Positions 8,292 through 17,121 of a DNA stretch of 64,000 nucleotides are shown here, in pieces. How positions within the stretch are numbered: position 1 is the first letter of the stretch; each line of letters begins with the position of its first letter. Made by a program: the position numbers and the translations under genes. A model generated the notes under the pieces. It did not search any database. It had not been told where the DNA came from and saw only the letters and a list, made by a program, of their open reading frames with translations. The stretch comes from a virus: positions 1 to 64,000 of IMG/VR virus record IMGVR_UViG_3300036944_001167; one strand, 5' to 3'.

Positions 8292-9854
8292 TTAGATTAT
8301 ACGAGCAGCCGCCAACTGATGATCGACGGGGGTCAGAATGTAATCCATCAAGAGGCGAACCAATTGACTTTTCACATCGGCCGGTACTGTGATCACGTTG
8401 TCGAACTCAAAGCGAAACTCACTGACTTTCTCGACTGGTACATAGACGGCCCAGTAATTGGTCGACATTTCCAGTGCAAGGGCGTCAATGGCCCGACAAG
8501 CCGCATTGGTCTGTCGGTCTGAAGTCTTACCGCTCTGTCTTGTGCTGTAGGGGTACAGACCCACCAGCTTTTGTACCGCATCTGAACTGATGCGGCTACG
8601 GCTTTCCACGGTGAACATCGCCGACTCTTCTTCCCAGTTATAAGCCGTTGCAGTCAACAACACCGCCAGCTCTTTGAAGCCCCAATGGAACATCAAGGCT
8701 TGGGTGGCGCCGATGGTGCGAAGAAGAGAAGGTTTGTCCAAGTTGGGGATCGCCCGTGGGGACAGGACTTTCGACATGACCCACTGAACCAAAGTCATCT
8801 GGTGTGGGGCGATCGGGTCCAGCTCCAGCTTCCATGCATTGCGGATGCACATCTCCACCAACTCCGGCGGTACCGTCGGATCGATAGCATGCGTCATCTG
8901 CATGTAGTTCTCAGTGTAGATCGATTGGGGGATCAGATCACCATCCGAGATTTCTTGCTTGACCTTGTAGGTTTCAGCGATCGACATGTTGTCTTCATCG
9001 CCACCACGATCGGTCGGGTTGTGCTTGGGGTTCAGCTTGCCGTCACCGGCTGTAAAGCTGCGATCCAAAGACTTGTAGGTATTGCGCAGGTAGTGGTACA
9101 CGTTGCTGATGATGCTACTGTTGACATCCACCACCGTCACTTCCGACAACGCCACTTTCTTGACGATGGCGCGACAGTACAGGTGGTCTGGCAATTCAGT
9201 AGAACTCAGACCAAAGCACACCGAAGCCACCGAAATCGCTTCTCGTGCAATGTTGGCTTCCACATAAGCCCGCAGACGTTGAGCACCTGGTGTGGTTTCG
9301 ATCCAAGTGTCTCCAAGAAGACCGTAGGCGTATTGCTCCTTATGGTTGTTACCCACGTTCTTGTTGATGAAGATGAACTGGTAGAACACCGGAACCATCA
9401 GCTCCAACGACACTGCCAAGACGGCCAGCTCTTTATAGTCGTTGATCAGGTATGTCCGGTCCTCGGGATTACCGTCATACTGGTCGTAGATGTTCTCCGG
9501 GATATAGATGCTTCCGTACCCCAAGACCCAATAACGCAGTTGGTCGTAGGTAAAGAGATCGTACATCCGCTTTACAACTTTCTTCAACTTACCGAACAGC
9601 AGTCGAAGCTCCCCCTGTGTCCGCATCAGCTCGTAAGCTTCAACGTAACACTCCCATAAAGCTTGTTGCTTATCCGCAGGCCATGAGGCGATGAACCCAT
9701 TGATCGGGTTAAACAGATTGTCGAGATTCTTGAAGCTGGTGCGATTGAGCATCGACCCACTCCACTCCAACTCCTGTCCCTGATGGCTCGTCAGAAAAGA
9801 ACCGATCATCTGGGCCGATTGGTTCTCTTTCGAACGAATGCCGGCAATCTTCAT
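8292..9854 (-). CDS. Candidate fifth subunit of the non-virion RNAP (phiKZ gp68-like)
   Basis: This is a 520-residue, mainly helical protein with no catalytic motif I can name. The non-virion RNAP of phiKZ has, besides the split beta and beta-prime pieces, a unique subunit, gp68, of about this length. Here a protein of matching size lies among the other RNAP genes. The identification rests on size and context only, not on recognised motifs. The start is ATG with the Shine-Dalgarno in a hairpin loop (9861-9874). The downstream gene starts 28 bases after the stop. Confidence 0.6.
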   Translation of the reverse strand: MKIAGIRSKENQSAQMIGSFLTSHQGQELEWSGSMLNRTSFKNLDNLFNPINGFIASWPADKQQALWECYVEAYELMRTQGELRLLFGKLKKVVKRMYDLFTYDQLRYWVLGYGSIYIPENIYDQYDGNPEDRTYLINDYKELAVLAVSLELMVPVFYQFIFINKNVGNNHKEQYAYGLLGDTWIETTPGAQRLRAYVEANIAREAISVASVCFGLSSTELPDHLYCRAIVKKVALSEVTVVDVNSSIISNVYHYLRNTYKSLDRSFTAGDGKLNPKHNPTDRGGDEDNMSIAETYKVKQEISDGDLIPQSIYTENYMQMTHAIDPTVPPELVEMCIRNAWKLELDPIAPHQMTLVQWVMSKVLSPRAIPNLDKPSLLRTIGATQALMFHWGFKELAVLLTATAYNWEEESAMFTVESRSRISSDAVQKLVGLYPYSTRQSGKTSDRQTNAACRAIDALALEMSTNYWAVYVPVEKVSEFRFEFDNVITVPADVKSQLVRLLMDYILTPVDHQLAAARII

Positions 9855-9860
9855 AAACAG

Positions 9861-9874
9861 GTACTCCTTAGTAC
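9861..9874 (-). promoter_or_regulatory. Shine-Dalgarno hairpin
   Basis: GTACT-AAGG-AGTAC, six bases before the ATG at 9854. The stem sequence differs from the other members but pairs fully. Confidence 0.6.
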
Positions 9875-9988
9875 TGGTTGCCAGAGGATATTATACACTT
9901 ATAAAAGCTTTCAATCCCGTGGTCGCATGGAGGGACGTGGGTTGGTGTGCCTGCTGCCGGACAGGCCGACAGCAGGACTCGTGGGGTG

Positions 9989-10738
9989 TTACATGTTGTA
10001 ATCGTCGTCGCTGCCCCAGTCGTTACCACTACTTGCCGGTGCGCCGCCGTTACCGCCGTTGCGATTACCACCGCCGTTGTAGCCACCGCCGTTGCCGCCA
10101 CCATTACGGTTGCCGCCACCGTTGTAGCCACCACCAGAACCACCGTCTTTGTTCTTCGGTTCCGGAGCCACGTACTCAGCAACAGCCACACCGCCGGTCA
10201 GGTTGTTGATGGTACGACGCCAGCCACGAGCGAAGAAGTTCGACGCTTCAGCTTTCGAGAGCGGTTGACCATCCGGACCCATGATCGCATGGTAGTTGGT
10301 GCCCAGGAAATCGAACTTCAGGTACGGACGATCCTTGGCGACCAGCGCAATGAACATCACGCCTTCTTTGTCGCGACCCAGAATGGTGGTGGACACCACA
10401 CGAGGTTCTTCAGAACGCTTGCCTTCGAAGAAGGTATGGTTCTTGTTGACGATCTTGTAAGCCGTGTCGGGACCCGACTTCAGGACCGCATCGAACAGTT
10501 CGAGGAATGCCCCGAAAGTCAGATGATCCATGGCAGCACGGATGTTGCCATTGTTCTTGTCGTTCGGAACGTTGGTGTAGACGTCCAGGTGGATTTGGTT
10601 TTTGACCACGCTAACAGCCAGCGCGCCGGGGAACTTCGCACCTTGGTCGGTCAGGGTTGGACCCGAAAGGCGAAGTTTGTACTCGTCCAGGGCGTTTTTC
10701 TTACGCGGTGCCGGACGGAAATTGTTGTTGCCAGCCAT
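9989..10738 (-). CDS. SSB-like single-stranded DNA-binding protein candidate
   Basis: This is a 249-residue protein. The first ~190 residues form a folded, beta-rich domain. Residues about 198-235 are a Gly/Asn-rich linker with the unit GGGYNGGGNRNGG occurring twice, and the protein ends in an acidic tail with SDDDYN. A globular domain, Gly-rich linker and acidic tip is the layout of bacterial and phage SSBs, whose tips recruit replication partners. No OB-fold motif can be proved by eye. The start is the ATG at 10738, placed 11 bases after GAGGAG; the in-frame GTG four codons upstream would leave no spacing. Confidence 0.65.
   Translation of the reverse strand: MAGNNNFRPAPRKKNALDEYKLRLSGPTLTDQGAKFPGALAVSVVKNQIHLDVYTNVPNDKNNGNIRAAMDHLTFGAFLELFDAVLKSGPDTAYKIVNKNHTFFEGKRSEEPRVVSTTILGRDKEGVMFIALVAKDRPYLKFDFLGTNYHAIMGPDGQPLSKAEASNFFARGWRRTINNLTGGVAVAEYVAPEPKNKDGGSGGGYNGGGNRNGGGNGGGYNGGGNRNGGNGGAPASSGNDWGSDDDYNM
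10050..10135 (-). repeat. In-gene direct repeat encoding the Gly/Asn linker
   Basis: Two near-identical copies of a ~40-bp unit encode GGGYNGGGNRNGG, a likely site of slippage-driven length change in the SSB-like linker. Confidence 0.6.
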
Positions 10739-10773
10739 GATTTTTGTCACTCCTCGGTTTTACACATTATGGG

Positions 10774-10801
10774 GCAAAAAGGTAGTTTTTTACCTTTTTG
10801 C
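10774..10801 (-). terminator. Hairpin terminator upstream of the SSB-like gene
   Basis: An 11-bp stem (GCAAAAAGGTA/TACCTTTTTGC) ends in CTTTTTGCC on the minus strand, just after the stop of the 10803 gene. It could also attenuate SSB-like expression. Confidence 0.65.
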
Positions 10802-10802
10802 G

Positions 10803-11657
10803 TTAGAACATCTTCAACAAAATCATTTTGAATTCAGGGTGAAACGGGTAGCTGTTGATACACTGTTTCATCCGACCCAATGTGGTGGTTGGTGTCCAAA
10901 GGTACTTAGACGCCATGTCCACAAACTGACGCTTCTCTTTAATAGGGAAGGTTTGAAAGTGAACACCATCACCGAAGAGTTGAAGGGTTACGTGGTTAAA
11001 AGGCATCCGGGTCAAATCCAACCCAGCACCCCCTGTGAGTTTTGACGACCACTGGGTGTGTGGTTTGATCTTACCGGTGTGAGACTCCAATAGATCCAGT
11101 CTTTGGAATTCGTAGCGAGACAGTAGATCGATTGGCATATGCGTCACAATCAAACTGTCTTGAGGACAACCCTTAAGGGTCAAGTCGCTGTGTTGTAAAT
11201 CGATCACGCCACTTTTGGTCAATGCCCCTAGGACAAAATCCTCTTGCGACACCATTGCTTTCTGCAAATCCGTTTTGGGGGTCTTGAGAAAACAATGTTG
11301 GTATTTCTTCTCCAACCCTGCGTAGGACTGAATGTAGAAATACGGGGTACACAAACCTCGCGTGACGGAATCTAGCGACCCCATGATGACCTGAATCTCA
11401 GCGGTTAACGCATCAAACAAGTCGTCGTCCTTTATTGCATCCTTTCGATCGCGCGCTACCGCGCCGATCAGGTTCCGTAGCAGGGTGCGTACGTTGAACC
11501 AGATGGCACGATAGTTGTTGATCGGTGGTTTTGCCTTGTGTTCCGGGTGATCCTCCGACACCCCGAACGCACTCTCCAGTGCTAACGCTGTGGCAATGGA
11601 GATCGGGGCGTAATTACCCAGTTCACGTTCGGCCAGAGGAGAATATCTTCTGGTCAT
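10803..11657 (-). CDS. Unknown protein, 284 aa
   Basis: An intact frame overlapping the end of the nuclease gene by 35 bases, which implies translational coupling. No catalytic motif is recognised. The N-terminal half is helical and the C-terminal half mixed. Position between a nuclease and an SSB-like protein suggests DNA metabolism, but this is only context. Confidence 0.75.
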   Translation of the reverse strand: MTRRYSPLAERELGNYAPISIATALALESAFGVSEDHPEHKAKPPINNYRAIWFNVRTLLRNLIGAVARDRKDAIKDDDLFDALTAEIQVIMGSLDSVTRGLCTPYFYIQSYAGLEKKYQHCFLKTPKTDLQKAMVSQEDFVLGALTKSGVIDLQHSDLTLKGCPQDSLIVTHMPIDLLSRYEFQRLDLLESHTGKIKPHTQWSSKLTGGAGLDLTRMPFNHVTLQLFGDGVHFQTFPIKEKRQFVDMASKYLWTPTTTLGRMKQCINSYPFHPEFKMILLKMF

Positions 11658-12762
11658 TTAACAGATTCTCCGCAAGTTGGTGGTAGAGAGGATCGTGAAC
11701 TTCTTCCTTGAAGCGCGCCATTATCAAACCGAAGATGTTGTCGGGGGTAATGGCAGCAGGGGTAAAGGGTGTGATGATGCGGTTAACCGCCTCACGTTTA
11801 CCTTTCTCTTGGTCCATGACCTTGGTGGTTAGGAAGTGCTCGGTGTACTTCGTCTTCAGTTCATTCAAACTGAGGATGATGGGGTCCGTCTTATTTGCTA
11901 AGATGCGTACATGTGAGCCTGGCGGTAGCGCCAATACTTGCTGCTCTACCTTATCGGTGGCCAAATCCAGGCTATCGCCACTACAGTCTACCGAGACATA
12001 CATCTTAGCGTTACGGTTTTCTATAAAGCGAATTTCATGCCGACCATCGGCTTTGGTTTTAACCCAGAGATGTCCTTTGGCTTCTTCCTCACCGTGACAG
12101 AGTCGATCAAAAGAACCTGCTGCCAGAATGTTGCCGTTCTGCGAGCGTTTGTGGATGTGTCCCCCGAATACAAAGTACCGGGTGATGTTCTGATAACGGT
12201 CACATTGGTGCTTTGGGGCTGGGACGTGTTCGGGCAGCTGGTGCTCAAAAGCCCCGTGGAGGACAGTGAAGTCCACTTTTTCCAAGCCGTGTTCAGCCAA
12301 CGCTTTTTGAACATCCAACCACACATCGTTGGGATCGTGTTTCCACTCATCCGGAACGTACAGGACGTGAATCCCCAATTCGGCAATGTACTCAATCGAC
12401 AGGGTGTCAACGTATTTAAAGTTGGCCCCTATCGTGTTGTTGGCGTACACCATGTTCGCACTTTGTTGCCAATCATGCGAAGGTGTTCCGTACAGACACC
12501 GAACAATGACATTGCGTCGTTTACACTGAGCGAGGAAGTCGTTCATCCAACGGTCGATCAACTCCAGATTAGGATCGGAGTAATCCAACAGTCGATCAAA
12601 CAGGTCCCCTGCAATGATGAACAGATCCAGTTCACCAAAGGCATCAGTGTCCGGAAACTCCCGACGAAGGTTCTCGATGATGTGGGCTGTTTCGGTGTTG
12701 TGGTGACCTAAGTGCACATCACCTATTTCGGCGATCGTTAGCTCACGCAAGCTCGTAGTCAT
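11623..12762 (-). CDS. SbcD/Mre11-like metallophosphoesterase nuclease
   Basis: This is a 379-residue calcineurin-fold protein. In order it has GDVHLGHH (motif I, metal Asp/His), GDLFDR (motif II), GTPSHD where most family members have GNH(D/E), LHGAFEH and GGHIHKR (late His motifs). Family members are Mn-dependent nucleases acting on DNA ends and hairpins, usually with an SbcC/Rad50 ATPase; no such partner is in this window. I chose ATG 12762 as start because the longer form only adds residues overlapping the upstream gene. The altered third motif is noted as a finding. Confidence 0.82.
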   Translation of the reverse strand: MTTSLRELTIAEIGDVHLGHHNTETAHIIENLRREFPDTDAFGELDLFIIAGDLFDRLLDYSDPNLELIDRWMNDFLAQCKRRNVIVRCLYGTPSHDWQQSANMVYANNTIGANFKYVDTLSIEYIAELGIHVLYVPDEWKHDPNDVWLDVQKALAEHGLEKVDFTVLHGAFEHQLPEHVPAPKHQCDRYQNITRYFVFGGHIHKRSQNGNILAAGSFDRLCHGEEEAKGHLWVKTKADGRHEIRFIENRNAKMYVSVDCSGDSLDLATDKVEQQVLALPPGSHVRILANKTDPIILSLNELKTKYTEHFLTTKVMDQEKGKREAVNRIITPFTPAAITPDNIFGLIMARFKEEVHDPLYHQLAENLLNDQKIFSSGRT

Positions 12763-13291
12763 CGATGAAGTCCCCATCACTGGATGGTGAGGCAGTGGTT
12801 TGTGGTTCGGCAACTTTGGTTGCGTTAGGGTCTTTGATCACCCCAAAATGTCGCAACACAACACGCCATTCCTCTTTCTCCGCTTCAGACAGGGCCACTA
12901 CTTGGGTCTTGGCCTTCACCGCATTACCGATGTAGCGTTGACCAAGGGTGGGCACCACGTCGTCTTTTTGTAGGGACTTGGCTACGTGTTCGAACATCGT
13001 GTCGCCCCGATGGCGAGCCGGCTTGAAGGTAAACCGACGAGAGATCGGAGGGCAACGGAAAAGCAGTTCGCTACCACGATAGACATCCAACGGCCGTTTG
13101 ACGTTGTCCGACACTTGAAGCCAAGGCTGAAGGCTCGGGCGTTCTTCAGTGCTCAGCAACATGGGTAGGATGGCTTCGCGAAAGTACTCTTCGCTGCAAC
13201 GCGGCACATCACTTTGGAACAATTGGTTAAGGTCTGAGATGGCTTCTTTAACGCGTTCGGTGTTTTTTACAATCGGTTCTTTCTTCGTCAT
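12743..13291 (-). CDS. Hypothetical protein, 182 aa
   Basis: Starts at ATG 13291 after GAGGACC; the longer frame lacks a ribosome site. It ends 20 bases inside the nuclease gene. The middle is basic (RRFTFKPARHRG) and the tail is Ser/Asp-rich and acidic (DGDFIDDYE). No family is recognised. Overlap with the SbcD-like gene suggests a shared operon and perhaps an accessory role. Confidence 0.7.
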   Translation of the reverse strand: MTKKEPIVKNTERVKEAISDLNQLFQSDVPRCSEEYFREAILPMLLSTEERPSLQPWLQVSDNVKRPLDVYRGSELLFRCPPISRRFTFKPARHRGDTMFEHVAKSLQKDDVVPTLGQRYIGNAVKAKTQVVALSEAEKEEWRVVLRHFGVIKDPNATKVAEPQTTASPSSDGDFIDDYELA

Positions 13292-13305
13292 GGTCTGGTC
13301 CTCAA

Positions 13306-13340
13306 CACAAACGACTAGGGTCATACCCTAGTCGTTGTGT
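13306..13340. terminator. Intercistronic hairpin
   Basis: ACGACTAGGG pairs with CCCTAGTCGT, extended by ACACA/TGTGT with a bulge. There is no T-run on the minus strand, so this is more likely an mRNA-stability or partial termination element. Confidence 0.55.
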
Positions 13341-13362
13341 ATAAAGAGTTACTTAGTGCGCT

Positions 13363-14046
13363 TTACGATTGTGTTTTAACCGGCACCTGGACAGAAGTTT
13401 CATCCAGGGGCTTGTCAGTGATCAGGTTAACAGTGATGTAAACCAGCTGACCTGGTTTGTACTGTTTGGAGCGGTGTTCTTCGAGCACGGCGGTTCCGAG
13501 TTGAGTTGCGTCGGATTCGGCGTCGAAGGGTTTGTACTGGGGTAGGCCATTCTCATCACGAGTGATATCGTAGAGAAACAACCCGCCGTCACGCAGTACA
13601 CACATAACCAGAGCATGGTCCGTACATTCCAGTGAGGAGTCGATAGTAGCCCGACCCTCCTCCACCAGTTGTTGGATCGTTTTAGGTTCCGGGGTGTGGG
13701 CGTGGTGGTCGTGACTGTGTTGGGTTTGTGTCAAGCGTTGACGCAGCTCAACGATCAGGTCATCAAACTTGGTACCGATTTCTTCCACCATTTTGCGACT
13801 GGCCTTGTCTGCGCAAATTTCTGCCAGACGGATGATCTTGACATTTTGTTCGGTCACCACTTCATCCAGTACCGAGATCAACTGATTCAGTCGGATGAAA
13901 ACTTGGTCCACTTTCGGACCTTGTTGTGGGAATGTGGACTGTCTCATACGAGCAGCAACACCGTTCCCCTCCACCGTTACTGGAGCAGCGGTTGTGGTTT
14001 CTTGGGAAGTAGGGGTAGTCGTCAAAGAATAATCGGGAGTGGTCAC
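13363..14046 (-). CDS. Hypothetical protein with His-rich linker, 227 aa
   Basis: Starts at GTG 14046 with AGGA seven bases upstream, just after the stop of the preceding gene. Residues about 10-40 are Thr/Pro-rich and probably disordered. A helical segment of about 70 residues follows, then a His-rich stretch (HSHDHHAHTPEP) and a C-terminal beta-rich domain. No family is recognised. The His cluster could bind metal, but nothing else supports that. Confidence 0.7.
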   Translation of the reverse strand: MTTPDYSLTTTPTSQETTTAAPVTVEGNGVAARMRQSTFPQQGPKVDQVFIRLNQLISVLDEVVTEQNVKIIRLAEICADKASRKMVEEIGTKFDDLIVELRQRLTQTQHSHDHHAHTPEPKTIQQLVEEGRATIDSSLECTDHALVMCVLRDGGLFLYDITRDENGLPQYKPFDAESDATQLGTAVLEEHRSKQYKPGQLVYITVNLITDKPLDETSVQVPVKTQS

Positions 14047-14062
14047 AGGGGGTTTCCTTTTT

Positions 14063-14464
14063 TTAACCGTTGTTGATTTCAGCAATTTTCGCCACTTTGG
14101 AGTTGATCAAGGACAACTCACGACCGGCGTAATACTGTTGACCATTTACCAGCACTCGGATATCCAGCGAAAGGTCGATCAGGTCGGGTCTGTCAGGGTC
14201 AGGGGTGGTAGCTTCAGCATCCACCTCAGCACCGTCAAAGTACCGGGAGAGCAACGTCACCAACGTACTGCGAGTTTCGTCGGCCAAACGCATGGGTTGT
14301 TCGGTGTTGTTCTGGATAATGGCGGGGAAGGATGCCACTGATCCGTCGAAGATGAAGGATTGAGATTTCTCGCTCACCAAGAAATACCCCAACAACTTAT
14401 CGAGCTTCTCGGGAACATCACCAACCCAACCAGAGGCACTGAGGGAGGGGATCTCAACATTCAT
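14063..14464 (-). CDS. Hypothetical protein, 133 aa
   Basis: Start chosen at ATG 14464 because GAGGTG lies four bases upstream; longer in-frame starts have no ribosome site. No recognised family. It contains a short Asp/Pro-rich acidic patch near the middle. It is 16 bases upstream of the next gene in a tight operon. Confidence 0.7.
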   Translation of the reverse strand: MNVEIPSLSASGWVGDVPEKLDKLLGYFLVSEKSQSFIFDGSVASFPAIIQNNTEQPMRLADETRSTLVTLLSRYFDGAEVDAEATTPDPDRPDLIDLSLDIRVLVNGQQYYAGRELSLINSKVAKIAEINNG

Positions 14465-14520
14465 ATACACCTCAACGAGACAGGGCAAAAAATAAGGCTT
14501 CATATAAAGGGGATGAGTGA

Positions 14521-14535
14521 GGGGACAAAGTCCCC
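14521..14535 (-). terminator. Short intercistronic hairpin
   Basis: GGGGAC-AAA-GTCCCC, just after the stop of the 14543 gene. No T-run, so probably an mRNA processing or stability hairpin. Confidence 0.45.
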
Positions 14536-14542
14536 CCACCAA

Positions 14543-15166
14543 TCACCAAAGTGAGGAATTGAATTTACTGGTCGGATCGTCCCGACCAGTACGGTAGCGC
14601 ATCAGCAGTTCACTCCAAGTACAGAGCACGTCAACCTTCTGATCGAAGTTCAGTTGGTCTTCCGATTTCTCATGTTCCAAGAAGTAGGTGACTGCACGCC
14701 ATTCCTCGCCTTCTTCAGTGTCCTCTACAATCCCGGACATGACGCACTGGTAGTGATAATGTTCCTCACCCACTGCATCGCCATGTTCGTTCACATAGGT
14801 TTCACTATAACCGTCGATCTTCTGGTCCAGATACGCTTGGCGTATCTCGGGCTGGGCCATCAGGAACGGCTGCATCACCACCGGGGCATGTTGCAAGGCT
14901 GCAATACCCACCAGTTGACGAATGCTGTCATCATCCCACAGACTGACAACCCGTCGCGCGCCGGCTCGGGCCAGGCGGGCTGCGTCCTCACCGAAGAACC
15001 GACTCCACTCGTTCCGGGTATTCTGAACGAAGTTAAGTCCTTCTTGAGTTAGCATGGGGGTAATCTGCTGATGCAGGGTGTTGACAAACTGCTGCACTTC
15101 GGGGTGGGGTGCACCATACAACAATTGGTCAAACGTATTGGTACCGCCAATTACCATTTGGGCCAT
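14543..15166 (-). CDS. Hypothetical protein, 207 aa
   Basis: AAGGAG lies six bases before the ATG, a strong site. The protein is mainly helical, acidic in its C-terminal half (VEDTEEGEEWRAV), with no motif I can name. It is cotranscribed with the RNAP beta-prime N-terminal gene upstream. Confidence 0.75.
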   Translation of the reverse strand: MAQMVIGGTNTFDQLLYGAPHPEVQQFVNTLHQQITPMLTQEGLNFVQNTRNEWSRFFGEDAARLARAGARRVVSLWDDDSIRQLVGIAALQHAPVVMQPFLMAQPEIRQAYLDQKIDGYSETYVNEHGDAVGEEHYHYQCVMSGIVEDTEEGEEWRAVTYFLEHEKSEDQLNFDQKVDVLCTWSELLMRYRTGRDDPTSKFNSSLW

Positions 15167-15206
15167 GAATTACTCCTTCTACATAAAGTAGTGGCTAATG
15201 GTAATT

Positions 15207-15518
15207 TTAGATCGCGTAGATGCCACGCTCCGCGAACCACTTCTCGGTACCGCGCTTTGCCACCAGGTAGAGGCCTTGTGGGTTGGTGAGGTAGAGCGAG
15301 TAGGTGGTGGCGGGTGCAGGGACACTACCCCCGTTGGCCACTTTCTTCGTTTCGGTTTGTTCATCAGGAACCAGCGAGAAGGTATAGCCGTGCTTGGCCA
15401 GCTCCTCACGCATCTCCTTGAACTCCTGTGGGGTGGACTTAACCACCAGCAGGTAGGTCCGCGACGTATTCAGTTGGTTGTTCTGCGCCAGTTGGAGCAG
15501 CTCTTGTGCCTTGTTCAT
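15207..15518 (-). CDS. Hypothetical protein, 103 aa
   Basis: A small gene 48 bases downstream of RNAP exon 2, starting at ATG after GAGGACACC. It is a compact alpha/beta protein with a Pro/Ala-rich linker near residue 65. No family is recognised. Confidence 0.7.
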   Translation of the reverse strand: MNKAQELLQLAQNNQLNTSRTYLLVVKSTPQEFKEMREELAKHGYTFSLVPDEQTETKKVANGGSVPAPATTYSLYLTNPQGLYLVAKRGTEKWFAERGIYAI

Positions 15519-15536
15519 TCGAGGTGTCCTCGGTGA

Positions 15537-15557
15537 GAGGGGACTGAAAGCCCCCTC
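15537..15557 (-). terminator. Intercistronic hairpin after RNAP exon 2
   Basis: GAGGGG pairs with CCCCTC around a nine-base loop, between the RNAP stop at 15566 and the next start. No U-tract follows; probably partial. Confidence 0.45.
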
Positions 15558-15565
15558 AAGTTTAT

Positions 15566-15739
15566 TTAGCGACCCCGGTGGATGTAGTTCGAGATCGTAG
15601 TCACCACAGGCGCAGGGATTGCGATGTGGCTAGAGATACTGCGGGGTTTGCGGGTGTCGTAAACACCGTTGCGGGGTGCCAGTTCATCCAGAGCCTCCAA
15701 CATCTGGTGGTCCAGAATAATGATGCCATTGAGAGCATC
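15566..15739 (-). CDS. RNA polymerase beta-prime subunit, N-terminal part, exon 2
   Basis: After splicing, exon 1 (ending FDG) joins this exon (beginning DALNG), restoring NADFDGDALN, the catalytic metal-binding loop of all multisubunit RNAPs. The exon encodes 57 residues that continue beta-prime-like sequence (Pro- and Ile-rich, ending in HRGR) before a TAG stop. The spliced protein is 476 residues. The third catalytic Asp is the first codon of this exon, so the RNAP cannot be active without splicing. It corresponds to the second part of phiKZ gp71-73, whose gene is also intron-split. Confidence 0.9.
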   Translation of the reverse strand, partial: DALNGIIILDHQMLEALDELAPRNGVYDTRKPRSISSHIAIPAPVVTTISNYIHRGR

Positions 15740-15767
15740 CTTTGATGTTTCTGCTATGTGAACCAAC

Positions 15768-16757
15768 TTACACAACTGGACTTGTTGTAAACTGATTTAA
15801 TCTACCTAAAGCCCATGGGGTGTTATAAACGAATGCCCACGGACCTACTTGTCGAATGACATCCTTCTTAAGGGTTGTCGTTACAGCTTTCTTACTCAGA
15901 CCTTGAGTGGTGTGGAACAGACTGGCGCTCTTAAACACCGAGACTTCGCCCGTCACCACATTCTTGGCCAACACTTCTTTAGGACCTCTACCCAAAGCTC
16001 GATCCAAAGACTCTTGGTCGATTTCGGGCAAACCTTCTTCCTTATACGCACAGACATAACGTTTGTTAACCAAACGCAAGACATCGCCTCTGGACATACA
16101 TTGGAAGATGTGGCTGGGAAGTGCATCGATAGCACGCCCTAAAAGACCCATCGAAGGGTATTCCTGAACTTCGTTGGTCTGGATATCTAAACACAACACT
16201 GGTCGTGAAGGCTGTTGACCCAGACTATCCCTTTCACGGATACGAGCTTTGTGAAGCTGTTCGGGGATTCTATCCTTTGTTCCATGGTGGGTGAGTACCC
16301 ACCCATCGATAGGGATTCCTTCCTTAATGTGCTTCCAAATCACCTCAGGTTGATACCCGAAGTGCTCTCCCGCATGGAACAGGTCTCGGAGGAACATACA
16401 CACACCGTCCTTATCAGCCAAAATCCGCGGACGTGATTCTGACTTAAAGAGTGCAGCGTGTATATTGTTAACCTTAACCGTTGCCCATTCGAGGTTTTCT
16501 ACGTCGTTATTGGTACAGTCTCCATCGATGTGGTTCACTGTTAACTGACTAACGTCCCTATCCCACGGTAAGTGTGCCAAGGCCACCATCCGATGAACGC
16601 CGAACGTTGGCATACTGCCATCCAACATTCTAACGTTAACCGTGATGTAGCCGTCAAGGTTGACGTAGTAATTCTTCTCAACGCCTTCGGAGTCAAAGAT
16701 CCTACCGCACCGAGAAGCCATATACCCGTCAGTGCCCGGTATGATCTTCAAATCCAT
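15768..16757 (-). CDS. HNH homing endonuclease encoded in the intron
   Basis: This 329-residue protein starts at ATG after AAGGATACG and lies wholly inside the intron. Residues about 8-25 (GYMASRCGRIFDS) are a NUMOD4 motif. About residues 55-90 hold the HNH nuclease core: HRMVALAHL, then NHIDGDCTNNDVENLEW. Two NUMOD1-like DNA-binding repeats follow (LDIQTNEVQEYPS and KNVVTGEVSVFKS). Such enzymes cut intronless alleles so that repair copies the intron in. The expected target is the joined exon sequence at the NADFDGD codons. It is not needed for splicing. Confidence 0.9.
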   Translation of the reverse strand: MDLKIIPGTDGYMASRCGRIFDSEGVEKNYYVNLDGYITVNVRMLDGSMPTFGVHRMVALAHLPWDRDVSQLTVNHIDGDCTNNDVENLEWATVKVNNIHAALFKSESRPRILADKDGVCMFLRDLFHAGEHFGYQPEVIWKHIKEGIPIDGWVLTHHGTKDRIPEQLHKARIRERDSLGQQPSRPVLCLDIQTNEVQEYPSMGLLGRAIDALPSHIFQCMSRGDVLRLVNKRYVCAYKEEGLPEIDQESLDRALGRGPKEVLAKNVVTGEVSVFKSASLFHTTQGLSKKAVTTTLKKDVIRQVGPWAFVYNTPWALGRLNQFTTSPVV

Positions 16758-16860
16758 AACGTATCCTTTTCTTTATTTACACATAGCAGAAACGCACGAG
16801 TCGTTAATTCGTGGTTACCTGTGGTCCAGACAGATAACTTCCTCACTTTCATGAGGCGGT

Positions 16861-17121
16861 AGACTATATCTTCTTCCAGTTTCCCAGAAGCTCCCTGTTT
16901 CGAATGTCACTTGACACCCTACTCTACTCGGTTCGTCTCTCGACGCCTTTCGATAGTCGTTGAACCTTGTCCGTAACTTGTCTCCCGACAATTTGTAGGA
17001 CCTTGGCTGCTGATTGTCCAATCTCGATTCTTTTCAAACCATGACGTTTATCGTTTCCGATTCCGCTTTGGTGAACCAAGCTCTAAGGAGTTTCCAGCAA
17101 TTTAAGGAGTTTAATGACGGC
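16861..17121 (-). ncRNA. Group IA intron ribozyme core
   Basis: Reading the minus strand in order: guide GCCGTC (17121-17116), a P4/P5-type TTGCTGGAAACTCC (from 17100), GGACAATCAGCAGCCAAGG (17019-17001, the P6/P3-region signature of phage introns), AAGGTTCAACGACTATCG (16968-16951, P7 5' strand), and AAGATATAGTCT (16872-16861, P7 3' strand). ACGACTAT and ATAGTC pair to form P7, the guanosine-binding site. This matches T4 td-type introns. Confidence 0.9.

Noticed and set aside
10050-10140. Short regular repeats that could suggest a CRISPR or tandem array
   Set aside because: They are in frame and encode the Gly/Asn linker of the SSB-like protein. No CRISPR array is present in the window.
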